Positions 1-7,180 are shown, numbered from the stretch's first letter. The stretch is 64,000 bases of DNA from Paenibacillus foliorum (GCF_013141765.1 NZ_WHOD01000070.1:1-64000); one strand, 5' to 3'. Numbers and translations: made by a program. Notes: a model not told the origin generated them from the sequence alone.

Positions 1-11
1 GATAAATAAAC

Positions 12-63
12 AAAAAGACTTACATCACTCTTATTCCTCCGAGAGTAACATGTAAGTCTTTTT
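12..63. terminator. Terminator-like inverted repeat at left edge
   Basis: A perfect 13-bp inverted repeat (AAAAAGACTTACA at 12-24 and its complement at 51-63) flanks a 26-base loop. The right arm ends in a run of T. The stem is AT-rich, so strength is doubtful. It would end a transcript entering from the left, upstream of the ligase relic. Confidence 0.5.
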
Positions 64-139
64 GGATTTGTGTTACCAATACTTCACGCCGCTTCTCCAT
101 TGTCCTATCCGTTATAATTACGGTAGAGGTGATTTATCC

Positions 140-950
140 GTGTTTATCCCACCAATGTTACTTGAAACAGCACCCAAACCATTTTCTCACGACGATTACA
201 TATTCGAACCTAAAATTGATGGTCATCGACTTATATTATCGCGGATCAGTGGACAAACCCGCCTGTATACCCGACATAATAATGACTGTACCAACCAATA
301 CCCAGAGCTTTTAGATATCGAGCTCGATGACGTTATTCTTGACGGAGAGGTTACGGCAACAGACGAATCCGGTCTAATTGATTTTGAGTCGATCACTAAG
401 GAAGCAAGACAAAATACGAAAGGCTGCGGAAGCCTTCCCGGTCAATTACGTTGTATTCGACATTCTCCGTTACAAGGGTGAGGATCTTCGAGGCTATCCG
501 TTACACAAACGTAAAAAACTCTTGTCTACGTTAAACTTCAGAAATATTCAAATGGCACTCATACCGTCACTTGAGGCAGAGGGAGAACGTCTTTATTCGC
601 AAATTGAGGCATTGTCCGTGGAAGGAATCGTTGCAAAGCGAGCAAATTCGATTTACATGAGCAACCGATCGAGTGCGTGGCAAAAAATCATAAATTGGAC
701 ATACGTCGAAATGTTTATTTCAGGATACCTCAAGAAAGATTTCGGATGGTTGGCAGTAGATGAACGTGGACGACCATTAGGAGTGATTGAGCTTGGAGTG
801 ACACCACGTCACAAGATGGCGTTCTAAAGCGTTTAAGATCAGCTTAGAGCTGGCGAGGACCATGACTATGTTTATTTGGAGCCGTGGTTAAGAAATTGGA
901 CGAAAGCAGGCCTATTACGGTCACCCGTTTTTGTGGGTTTCATGTTATGA
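140..950 (+). pseudogene. Decayed ATP-dependent DNA ligase
   Basis: This is the remains of a short ATP-dependent DNA ligase (adenylation domain plus OB fold), closely similar to the intact minus-strand gene at 12327-13181. Reading starts at GTG 140 behind an AGAGGTGA site, and the nucleophile motif EPKIDGHRL and the DGEV motif are clear. Near 396-402 the frame changes: DFESITK runs into KQDKIRKAAEAF only after a shift, and a few codons seem lost. The second frame carries EGIVAKR and WQKIINW, then stops at 827. The C-terminal OB-fold tail (DYVYLEP, then GLLRSPVFVGFML) resumes in another frame to about 950. At least two lesions separate the motifs, so no working ligase can be made. Whether the reading errors are real rather than assembly errors cannot be told from here, but the two lesions lie in a region full of others. 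Confidence 0.88.
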
Positions 951-958
951 GCGTTCGT

Positions 959-1249
959 TCAATATATTAGATATTGAGTTGACGCCACTAGTACTTTTAC
1001 TATTTGATATACAATAAAACCAACTACAGCTATAAAAAAAAGTATAAAACCCCACATGATATTTCGCTCATTGGCAGTGTGAGGGTCGGATTCTTTTATT
1101 CTTTTCATAGTAGCCGGCTTTTTACTACAAGTGTAGCAGAACCCCGGATTGTTATCATTATGGCAGTCCATGCACAAATAATAACCGCAGTCAAGGCACT
1201 TAGTTACAGCGTTAATTTTCGTATGCGCAGAACATTTCGCCATAAGCAC
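959..1249 (-). CDS. Small zinc-binding (B-box-like) membrane protein
   Basis: The protein is 96 residues long. The N-terminal half has evenly spaced Cys/His pairs (CSAH, CLDC, CMDC, then H, CYTC), a pattern like the B-box/zinc-ribbon heads of bacterial membrane proteins. One hydrophobic segment follows near residues 67-88, and the C-terminal tail is short. It would be a single-pass membrane protein with a cytoplasmic zinc head. The GTG at 1249 has GGAGG six bases upstream; an in-frame ATG two codons later is an alternative. It follows the 61-residue gene upstream by about 31 bases, so the two are probably co-transcribed. No function can be assigned. Confidence 0.6.
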   Translation of the reverse strand: MLMAKCSAHTKINAVTKCLDCGYYLCMDCHNDNNPGFCYTCSKKPATMKRIKESDPHTANERNIMWGFILFFIAVVGFIVYQIVKVLVASTQYLIY

Positions 1250-1280
1250 ACTGATCCTCCGTCCAAATCCAAAATTCTCA

Positions 1281-1466
1281 TTATGCCATCGAGGGATACT
1301 CTGCTTTCAGTGCATCAAGACTATCGTATCTCGGAGTCTCGAATACGAGTTTTGCAGGCGCCTTATCCGTTCTATCCTTCAGGATGTGTCCAAAATATTT
1401 TCCGCTCTTCTCAAAGATGCATATCGTACGACCTGGTTCATTCAATAGTTGATAGCGTTCTATCAT
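1281..1466 (-). CDS. Small hypothetical protein, 61 aa
   Basis: An ATG at 1466 stands seven bases after a GAGGTG site, which is good support for translation. The product is soluble, mixed in charge and has no Cys pairs or membrane segment. The sequence starts MIERYQLL and contains a hydrophobic-aromatic stretch (ICIFEKSGKYFGHILKD) that suggests a small beta-rich fold. It is not recognised. The downstream gene at 1249 is close enough to share its transcript. Confidence 0.5.
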   Translation of the reverse strand: MIERYQLLNEPGRTICIFEKSGKYFGHILKDRTDKAPAKLVFETPRYDSLDALKAEYPSMA

Positions 1467-1611
1467 ACTGTTACACCTCTTCGTAGTTTTACTTTTATTC
1501 TAACATATGGAATCTACTTACAAAAAGAAAAATAAGTAGATTGCCAAGAGTTACATGTGTTGGTTTATTTGCATTTCGCTTATTAATGAAGCTAAGGGGC
1601 GTGATCCGGCT

Positions 1612-1776
1612 ATGTTATATCATGTTATCCATTTGCAAACACATGAAATGAAAACATTGAAAACAGCTGATATCCTAGATATGGATTACGATGCTGACGG
1701 ACGAGTAGCAATTATTGGGAATAATCAGGAAAACTATTTTTTACTAGCGAGTAAAGACATTATTAACGTATCCTAA
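1612..1776 (+). CDS. Small hypothetical protein, 54 aa
   Basis: The chosen ATG at 1612 follows an AAGGGG site at 1594-1599. The frame is open upstream to 1555, but that extension has no ribosome site. The product begins MLYHVIHLQTHEM and is soluble and slightly acidic, with an alternating hydrophobic pattern (DGRVAIIGNN, NYFLLAS) that suggests beta strands. A terminator-like hairpin follows within 20 bases. Family unknown. Confidence 0.45.
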   Translation: MLYHVIHLQTHEMKTLKTADILDMDYDADGRVAIIGNNQENYFLLASKDIINVS

Positions 1777-1792
1777 TTCATCAAGGCAGAGA

Positions 1793-1828
1793 AGAAGCCC
1801 TCAATCCACTTTAGGAAAGAGGGCTTCT
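1793..1828. terminator. Stem-loop terminator between convergent genes
   Basis: AGAAGCCCTC at 1793-1802 pairs exactly with GAGGGCTTCT at 1819-1828. It lies between the small plus-strand gene and the truncated methyltransferase on the minus strand. The right arm is followed by CTGTG rather than a T run. The arm and loop sequence recurs almost unchanged at 8055-8087. Confidence 0.5.
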
Positions 1829-1842
1829 CTGTGTATGCTCAC

Positions 1843-2166
1843 TCCCCCATTTATCCTCACGAGATCCATCCATTGAAAAGACACTGCACGGAGGAGATCC
1901 ATCTAAGATATCCAAACTAAATAATTCTTTAGGCAGCTGATCATTGGGAATCTCCTTAAACTGCTGAATCGGCATCATGAACGGATACCTGGGTATTGTG
2001 ATTATGACAATAGATACGCATCATTTGTGGGTCGATCTCTACATTCTCTAATACATCATTTCCAGCCAGCTTATAGCCCATCGTGGAGCCCCCACCACAG
2101 GAGAAGCAGCTGAAGCTTTTGAACCTTATCAAGATCACTTAGATGCCAGAACCACTCTTTATCCAT
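1843..2166 (-). pseudogene. Truncated, frameshifted C5-cytosine DNA methyltransferase
   Basis: This is the N-terminal third of a phage-type DNA (cytosine-5) methyltransferase. It begins at ATG 2166 with MDKEWFWHLSDLDKV, shifts frame, then reads FSCFSCGGGSTMGYKLAG (motif I, SAM binding) and EIDPQMMRIYCHNHNT. It shifts again near 1975 and continues KEIPNDQLPKELF, then LDILDGSPPCSVFSMDGSRE, which holds the catalytic Pro-Cys motif IV. Homology ends near 1843, so motifs VI-X and the target recognition domain are gone. The ATG overlaps the TAA that would end the ParB-like gene if its slip is undone, the tight spacing of a phage operon. It is clearly non-functional: two shifts and a large deletion. 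Confidence 0.85.
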
Positions 2167-2228
2167 TAGAGTCATTAAATACAAAATGACATCGGGGGCA
2201 TTTGTGCTCAAATTGTGATTCATCGAAT

Positions 2229-2690
2229 TCATCTATATTTAATTTCTCTGTTAGTAAAATTGCCTAGTTGCTCTTCTGGTGGTTCTTGAAATTCCTGAAT
2301 CAAACGATCTATCTCAGTACCATCAAAGCCACTCAGTTCTAAATCAGCACCAGCTGCATAAAGTTCTTCAAGCAGGCGAGAAAGCATTTCTTCATCCCAT
2401 GCACCTGAAACCTTGTTCAGTGTCAGGTTAAGCAGCTTCTCTTGCTCAAGCTCCAGCTGAACAACTGACACATCAATCTCCATGTCACCACGTTCGAGTA
2501 AAATCTTATAGCGTTGATGACCTCCTACCAGGTTGCCAGTCAGCTCATTCCAAATCACGGGATCTATATAGCCGAATTCTTCAATTGATCTCTTCAGCTT
2601 TTCATATTCAGAATCACTCGGTTGCAAGTCTTTTCTCGGGTTAGAAGAGGCAGCGTTGATTTGGGAAGTATGAACCTTTCTAATCTCCAT
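2229..2690 (-). CDS. ParB-like nuclease-domain protein, C-terminus lost by frameshift
   Basis: The ORF encodes 153 residues starting at ATG 2690 with GGAGG upstream. Residues 1-95 are a ParB/sulfiredoxin N-terminal domain: NPRKDL, then YIDPVIWNE, then the phosphate-binding GGHQRYKIL box. An acidic helical region follows. The frame ends in NREIKYR at 2229. Removing one A from the AAA at about 2237-2239 lets it run on through DEFDESQFEHKCPRCHFVF to a stop at 2159-2161, giving a zinc-ribbon tail that overlaps the methyltransferase start. The present gene therefore looks truncated by a one-base slip. Phages and integrative elements often pair such proteins with a DNA methyltransferase. A truncated product could still fold, so it is listed as a CDS; it may well be a pseudogene reaching to 2159. 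Confidence 0.72.
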   Translation of the reverse strand: MEIRKVHTSQINAASSNPRKDLQPSDSEYEKLKRSIEEFGYIDPVIWNELTGNLVGGHQRYKILLERGDMEIDVSVVQLELEQEKLLNLTLNKVSGAWDEEMLSRLLEELYAAGADLELSGFDGTEIDRLIQEFQEPPEEQLGNFTNREIKYR

Positions 2691-2875
2691 AATTGAACCT
2701 CCATAAAGTTAAGTTGGTTTTGGGCAAAAGAAATAGCACTGGTCAGTGTGATAAGAACATTTGTCAAAACATCAGTTGTATTAATGTTTTGATGTTTCTT
2801 TGTCAGGCTTGCATTTAACATCATTCCGTTGAATATCAATAATTTTGTATCAATATTTAATGAGGAGTGATTTTC

Positions 2876-3451
2876 ATGATAACATTAAAAAAAATGCTTC
2901 TATCCATGTTGATTACATGGACTTTGATGCTAGCTTTTAGTGTTGTTCCCGCTGCAGCAGCACCAACTGACGAGACCGAAGTTGATCTTAACTACGATGT
3001 TTATTTGAAGTTAGAAGGCATTGAAGGTGAGGCAACAGCTGAAAAATTTGAAAAGTGGATTGCACTCTCTGGTATTCATTTTGAAGTTTCTAATACCTCA
3101 TCAAACTCAAACGGAGGTGGCGGTGCTTCTGGAAAAACCACAGTCAAAGAGTTTATGGTCATTAAACAATTCGATTCCTCATCAGTACCTTTATTTCTGA
3201 GTACTTTAACCGGCAAACATATGAAAAATGGAAAAATTGTATTTGTATCCCGTGGTGAATCCCCCACTCCTTTATTGACTATAGAATTAAGCGATGTGGT
3301 TGTATCCAACTATTACTTTAACAATACGAATGAAACCGTTAGTTTGGAGTTTAATAAGATTCAGTTAAGTTACTCTACAACTGATGAAAAGGGCAACAAA
3401 TCTCCTCTAATTAATGGCGGTTTTGATTTCAAACAGAATAAAGTGCAATAA
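2876..3451 (+). CDS. Secreted Hcp-fold (type VI tube-like) protein
   Basis: The start ATG 2876 has GAGGAGTGA upstream and gives 191 residues. Residues 1-30 are a signal peptide (KK, then MLLSMLITWTLMLAF, then an AAAA cleavage region). The mature part reads YDVYLKLEGIEGEAT, ALSGIHFEVSN, a Gly-rich loop, VKEFMVIKQFDSSSVPLF, GKIVFVSRG and VVVSNYYF, which matches the Hcp/DUF796 barrel (Hcp-like family). In Gram-negatives Hcp builds the type VI secretion tube. Gram-positive homologues with a Sec signal are known as annotations, but their role is unclear. No other type VI gene is visible here. Function as a secreted ring or beta-barrel protein is inference. A strong terminator follows, so it is a single-gene unit. 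Confidence 0.75.
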   Translation: MITLKKMLLSMLITWTLMLAFSVVPAAAAPTDETEVDLNYDVYLKLEGIEGEATAEKFEKWIALSGIHFEVSNTSSNSNGGGGASGKTTVKEFMVIKQFDSSSVPLFLSTLTGKHMKNGKIVFVSRGESPTPLLTIELSDVVVSNYYFNNTNETVSLEFNKIQLSYSTTDEKGNKSPLINGGFDFKQNKVQ

Positions 3452-3504
3452 TAAAAGAATAATCCCTGCCTTTTTGTAGGTCATGGGATTATTCTTTTAT
3501 TTTT
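3451..3504 (+). terminator. Terminator of the Hcp-fold gene
   Basis: AAAAGAATAATCCC at 3453-3466 pairs with GGGATTATTCTTTT at 3485-3498, followed by ATTTTT. It starts at the stop codon of the Hcp-fold gene. Confidence 0.8.
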
Positions 3505-3551
3505 AAGTGATTCAGAGTTCCCCCAGGATCAATCTCTTAGTAGTTGTTCAA

Positions 3552-3686
3552 CTAAACTTTCACACACAACTGCTTCGGACAAAACTGCTTCAATCCATCC
3601 CATTTCCCCCACACACAACCTTTGCATTGCTCTAGCTGCTTAGGCAAGTTTTTTTCAACTAACCTTTCAATTTCACCCAGGCTCAC
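3552..3686 (-). CDS. Small Cys-rich protein of phage type
   Basis: The recognisable part is about 44 residues, from GTG 3686 (VSLGEIERLVEKNLPK) to CKGCVWGKWDGLKQFCPKQ and a final LCVKV. The spacing C-x2-C, then two more Cys near the end, is typical of small zinc-ribbon proteins encoded in Bacillus/Paenibacillus prophages. The frame is open upstream to 3791, but that part shows no ribosome site and looks accidental. The ribosome site for 3686 is also weak. Possibly a relic rather than an expressed gene. Confidence 0.4.
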   Translation of the reverse strand: MSLGEIERLVEKNLPKQLEQCKGCVWGKWDGLKQFCPKQLCVKV

Positions 3687-3869
3687 ACCCCTGACACATA
3701 ATGAGTGATAACCCAGCACAGCAAAAAGGACGCATGCTGCGCCCCTGCCTGCACGTATCCAACCGTTTCTTTCAAACTTCCACAATATCAATATTCACGT
3801 CCATTTCCTAATGCCCCCATCAACAGCAACAACGGGAACATAAGAGACACCTGCATTCCTCCTATATCG

Positions 3870-4262
3870 AGCCAACCTGTAACAGTTGATGCAGTTACAC
3901 CCTCTACTTCAGCTGCACCAGCTCCCGTTGAAATAAAATTTATCGATTTATAGTGATACCATTGAAGTCATCATAAACAACAAAGTAGAAACCGTTCGGA
4001 TTATTTTGGTTGACACCCCGTAGACAAAAAAGCCGAATACTCCAGTCCAGCCCTTCGGGCCCGAAGCTTTGATTTTCACCAAAGTAACGCTTGAGGGGAA
4101 AGACATCAAACTGGAGCGCGATGTAACTGAACGTGATCAGTACAAACAGTTTATTACTATATTTACATCGGGAACAAAATGTTCAATGAAATGCTGCTGG
4201 CCTCACTAGAGCCGCTGTATACCCGCCAGACGTATCTAGTATGCTTGCGTGGACAAGGGGCT
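3870..4262 (+). pseudogene. Wrecked staphylococcal-nuclease-like gene, copy 1
   Basis: Conceptual reading across frames gives a Pro/Ala/Ser/Thr linker (TPSTSAAPAPVEIKFID), then DTIEVIINNKVETVRIILVD, DTP, a TAG stop, PVQPFGPEA, KVTLEGKDIKLERDVTERDQ, a shift, YIYIGNKMFNEMLL, another shift, and GLTRAAVYPPDVSSM. These are consecutive blocks of the thermonuclease (SNase) fold, including the VD-TP and E-R-D-x-Y active-site regions. One internal stop, at least two frameshifts and a loss around the first strand make it dead. Upstream sequence is probably the old secretion/linker region. Confidence 0.8.
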
Positions 4263-4420
4263 GGTCTCCAGTTGTTTCATTGATTACAAGAAGTATTGCA
4301 AATGGATGTCCGATAACACTTTCAAACTTGAATGGAATCGACATAGTAATCCATCCATAATAATACATAATCTATCATCAAATGATATAATAGACCTAAC
4401 TTATTTGAAGGTAGTCCAAC

Positions 4421-4696
4421 ATGAAAAAGGTTAATTCATATCGCACTCACTTCATACTGCGTTATTGCAATCAAGAACTAGTCTGCGACCCAAAAGTACA
4501 ACCAATAACTCAAGTCACATCTGAGGTAATCTTCCCGCCAGCAAGCCAAACTGCAACTATAGACGTATCTGCTCCAAAGCAATCTACAGCACACCCGCAT
4601 TAACGGTGGTGGATAAAAGATTTATTGATGCAAGAGTAACCAGAGTAGTTGACGGTGACACTGGAAGTTACCGTTAATGGCAAAAAGAAAAGTACT
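4421..4696 (+). pseudogene. Truncated staphylococcal-nuclease-like gene, copy 2
   Basis: A second SNase start lies directly after the first. ATG 4421 opens a Pro/Thr/Ser/Ala-rich region (PASQTATIDVSAPKQ) that ends in a stop. In the next frame VVDKRFIDARVTRVVDGDT is the first strand of the nuclease. After another shift LEVTVNGKKKSTTKN ends at a stop near 4696. Nothing of the remaining fold is present. The same linker-plus-KFID/RFID layout as copy 1 suggests a tandem duplication, both copies later broken. Confidence 0.75.
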
Positions 4697-4733
4697 ACCA
4701 AAAACTAATCTTGTAAAAAATGAGGTATTAATC

Positions 4734-5084
4734 ATGACATCGCCAATGATAGAAAGTCTGGCTGCAGGTCTCTTTTTAATAATGGGTGGTGTTTCACTAA
4801 TACCGGCAGTCATCTTATTGATATTGCGAGTGAAGTTATTTAAGTATTTTTTCTTGGCATCAGGAGTTGGTTTTTATTATTTTTTAGTTATCGCTTTGGT
4901 GGTACCCTATATACCGCCATTTGGATCTATGTCATCAGAAGAATCAAGAGCAACAAATAAAGCTTCAGTAGAAAATTATTTCAAAAACCTACCAGTGGAT
5001 AAAGCAAAATTGGAAACAGATTCGAAAATGAAAAACGATGAAGCTGCCAAAAAGAAAGCTGATGATGAAAAAACTGCCAAATAG
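4734..5084 (+). CDS. Small membrane protein with Lys-rich tail
   Basis: The chosen ATG 4734 has GAGG eight bases upstream; the longer frame from 4677 overlaps the nuclease relic. The 116-residue product has two hydrophobic segments (about residues 8-30 and 38-60). A charged tail follows that is rich in Lys, Asp and Ala and probably helical (ESRATNKASVENYF, then KKKADDEKTAK). It is probably a two-pass inner-membrane protein with a long soluble tail. Family unknown. It lies among dead genes but is itself intact. Confidence 0.55.
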   Translation: MTSPMIESLAAGLFLIMGGVSLIPAVILLILRVKLFKYFFLASGVGFYYFLVIALVVPYIPPFGSMSSEESRATNKASVENYFKNLPVDKAKLETDSKMKNDEAAKKKADDEKTAK

Positions 5085-5135
5085 GTTACAGCCTAAAAAG
5101 CGAAAAATTTAACTGAATCTTAGATTAAAGAAACC

Positions 5136-5306
5136 TTAACTGCTATAGACAGGAATTTTATGATTGATGGGATAAGAAGTGGGCTCAAAAACTACATGAT
5201 TATCTGGATTTCGAATTAAGCAAAGTTTAAGATCCAAGTTGAAGTCAGCAAATGCATTGCGCCAGACAAGATGCTTTTTTCCAGATTGTTGAATACATAT
5301 GGGCAT
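5136..5306 (-). CDS. Possible small hypothetical protein
   Basis: From ATG 5306 (MPICIQQSGKKHLVW) the frame runs 56 residues to 5136, with AGAGGG nine bases before the ATG. It begins 26 bases after the stop of the YolD-like gene and could be translated from the same message. The sequence is not recognised and there is no homology cue. It may equally be chance or a relic. Confidence 0.3.
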   Translation of the reverse strand: MPICIQQSGKKHLVWRNAFADFNLDLKLCLIRNPDNHVVFEPTSYPINHKIPVYSS

Positions 5307-5332
5307 GTTATCCATCCCTCTAAATATCCACA

Positions 5333-5623
5333 TTACGCGAAATCCACCCTGATTACATCTGTAAGTTGAAATACTTCCCATATTGACCCTGACTCCACTT
5401 TTATAAGAGAATAGCGTGGATCCATGCTTGTTACAGTTCCAAATATTGTCCGGTTTCCAATATCTCTGAATAATGTGACTGAAACCTCACGTGTTTGTGA
5501 TTTCGACACTTTTAGTCTTTTGAATAATTCTTGCTGCTCCTCGTTTGTTAACTCTGGTTTAGACAACCTTTCCGTCTGCTCATTTACTCTATTGGTTCGG
5601 ACCTTATGTTCCGGCAACATCAT
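5333..5623 (-). CDS. YolD-like protein (first of two)
   Basis: The 96-residue product has a charged N-terminus (MMLPEHKVRTNRVNEQ), a helical ELTNEEQQELFKRLK, and then the beta-rich YolD core VSVTLFRDIGNRTIFGTV, DPRYSLIKVESGS, VFQLTDVIRVDF. YolD proteins usually sit beside Y-family DNA polymerases of SOS or mobile loci, and their biochemical role is unsettled. No polymerase lies next to it here. An in-frame TAG just upstream fixes the start region at 5623; the best SD-like AGGGAG is somewhat far. A second YolD-like gene lies at 8141-8392. Confidence 0.7.
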   Translation of the reverse strand: MMLPEHKVRTNRVNEQTERLSKPELTNEEQQELFKRLKVSKSQTREVSVTLFRDIGNRTIFGTVTSMDPRYSLIKVESGSIWEVFQLTDVIRVDFA

Positions 5624-5839
5624 TCGGCTACACGCTCCCTATTCTATTTTCATTAAGTATTTTTCTCACATTCCAATCTCTATCCCTAAGCTCCATCAAA
5701 ACCGAGCATGCGTTTCGTCCTCACTACCGAGTAATCGAGTATAAATAATGTATTCACCTCAATAAGAACACACGTTCTCATTACATCAAGAATAGCGAAT
5801 TTTCATTCTTATTTCAAGTGTAAAATATAAATATTTGAA

Positions 5840-5876
5840 CAAAAAAAGCCCCTCATCCCGAAGGAATGAGGGCTTA
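5840..5876 (-). terminator. Terminator of the YjcZ-like gene
   Basis: Read on the minus strand, AGCCCTCATTCC-TTC-GGGATGAGGGGCT is followed by seven T. It lies just past the YjcZ-like gene's stop. The stem core resembles those at 1793 and 8055. Confidence 0.8.
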
Positions 5877-5882
5877 TGTTAA

Positions 5883-6008
5883 TTAGATAAATCCACGAGA
5901 AACAATAACAAGTAAAATGAATAACACAAGTATTACACCTGTGCTAGTCAAACCACCAAATCCTGCACAACTTGCACAACTTGCACCTGCTCCTAGTCCC
6001 AGTCCCAT
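5883..6008 (-). CDS. YjcZ-like small membrane peptide
   Basis: The 41-residue peptide starts at ATG 6008 behind an excellent GGAAGGAGG. The N-terminal part is Gly/Ala/Cys-rich (GLGLGAGASCASCAGFGG). A single membrane helix follows with the phrase VLFILLVIVSRGF, almost the YjcZ signature VLFILLVIVGA-F. YjcZ-family peptides are small spore-associated or sporulation-time membrane proteins of Bacillales with no known activity. The frame is open further upstream to 6137, but only the 6008 start has a ribosome site. A terminator follows at once. Confidence 0.8.
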   Translation of the reverse strand: MGLGLGAGASCASCAGFGGLTSTGVILVLFILLVIVSRGFI

Positions 6009-6223
6009 AGATAACTGCCTCCTTCCATATGGCCTACAGCATCTTATGAAACTCAGCGTTTGCCTGATTGGACGGTTCAAAAAATGGGCGTTTGCAAAGG
6101 AAAGAAACCTGTTGTTATCGATTGGTATGATTTTCAAAAGATGAGTTGTGAATTATACTGCAACTTATTCAGCACGTTTCCCACAGCTCCGTCAGTTGAG
6201 ACTATTTCATGTATTGATCCGTC

Positions 6224-6481
6224 TATTTCGTATAGGATGTCTTTATTCTGACCGCTTGGAATTTGCTATTCCGCCATTCCGCCAGCCCTCTATAAATGGC
6301 AAGAATCATAGCCGTCAACCCATTTATCAAACCACCATCAGAGCCGCTACTCTACTTGGGGCTGCCTCCAAAGCAGTAACGTTGTAACAGCCTGCAGCAC
6401 TGAACCTATCAGCTTCTTCTCAGAACAGTCTCTTCCATCCAAAAAGCAACAGGTATCGAGCACAAACAAATCTGAGGCCAT
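6224..6481 (-). pseudogene. Frame-decayed ORF of unknown family
   Basis: Read on the minus strand in one frame from ATG 6481 (MASDLFVLDTCCFLDGRD, SEKKLIGSVLQAVT), then a second (ALEAAPSRVAAL), then a third (GGLINGLTAMILAIYRGLAE, WRNSKFQAVRIK), this gives a continuous, protein-like sequence broken by two shifts. The pieces join without gap and end at TAG 6224. I do not recognise the family. It fills most of the 485-base interval 6009-6493. The remaining plus-strand frame over 6030-6180 also looks somewhat coding but has no identifiable motif. Confidence 0.45.
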
Positions 6482-6493
6482 TCTAATTTATAT

Positions 6494-7180
6494 TTATCTT
6501 TCAGATACCGTCACTGATTCGATTATAATCTTTTCAGAAGGAGCGCTTAATTCTCCATACTTGCTCTTTTCAACTTGTGTATCTGCAATCTTTAATATTG
6601 TATCCATACCCTCTATAACTTTACCGAAAATGGTATAGTTCGGGGATCGATCCAAACTCTTACTGTCTTCCCCCGTACAAATAAAAAACTGGCTGCCATT
6701 TGTGTTAGGACCTGCGTTAGCCATTGCAACAATACCCGGCTCGTATTTATACGGTGAACTTAATTCATCTTCGAATTTATATCCTGGACCACCTGTTCCA
6801 TTACCAGCGGGATCACCTGTTTGAACCATAAAGGATTTAATAATCCTATGGAATACAATATCATTATAAAATCCATCCCTTGCAAGAAAAACAAAATTAT
6901 TTACTGTTTTTGGAGCGGTATTAGCAAATAACTCGATGGTGAAGTCCCCTTTACTCGTTTGTATTACTGCTTGATATGATTTCGATTGGTCAATTACCAG
7001 CTTGGGAGGTTCAGTGTAACTTTTCTTTGATATTTTTTCCTCTGTTTTGATTAGTTCAACCTGATTAGATAAAGCCTTCTGTTCCGTTTTAATATTTTCA
7101 ACTCTATTATCGTTACTTGCACTTAATACATGGACACCTGATGTAAAGAGAAGAAATAAGGCTAGCAAACCTTGTATCAT
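6494..7180 (-). CDS. Secreted cyclophilin-type peptidyl-prolyl isomerase
   Basis: The product has 228 residues and AGGAG upstream. Residues 1-21 are a signal peptide (LLALFLLFTSGVHVLSAS) without a lipobox Cys. Residues 22-70 are polar and heptad-like (ENIKTEQKALSNQVELI), probably a short coiled coil. The cyclophilin domain covers about 70-225, with FHRIIKSFMVQTGDP (catalytic Arg and the FMVQ motif), GPNTNGSQFFI and NYTIFGKV. It would catalyse prolyl isomerisation outside the membrane and may assist secreted-protein folding. Bacterial cyclophilins are usually cytoplasmic (PpiB) or lipoproteins, so a free secreted form with a coiled-coil head is somewhat unusual. Confidence 0.9.
   Translation of the reverse strand: MIQGLLALFLLFTSGVHVLSASNDNRVENIKTEQKALSNQVELIKTEEKISKKSYTEPPKLVIDQSKSYQAVIQTSKGDFTIELFANTAPKTVNNFVFLARDGFYNDIVFHRIIKSFMVQTGDPAGNGTGGPGYKFEDELSSPYKYEPGIVAMANAGPNTNGSQFFICTGEDSKSLDRSPNYTIFGKVIEGMDTILKIADTQVEKSKYGELSAPSEKIIIESVTVSER

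Noticed and set aside
1004..1486. 160-residue plus-strand ORF
   Set aside because: It is antisense to two minus-strand genes with good ribosome sites and zinc-type motifs; it has no start signal of its own.
2594..2839. Minus-strand ORF overlapping the ParB-like start
   Set aside because: It runs in another frame through the ParB-like ribosome site and N-terminus and has no recognisable motif.
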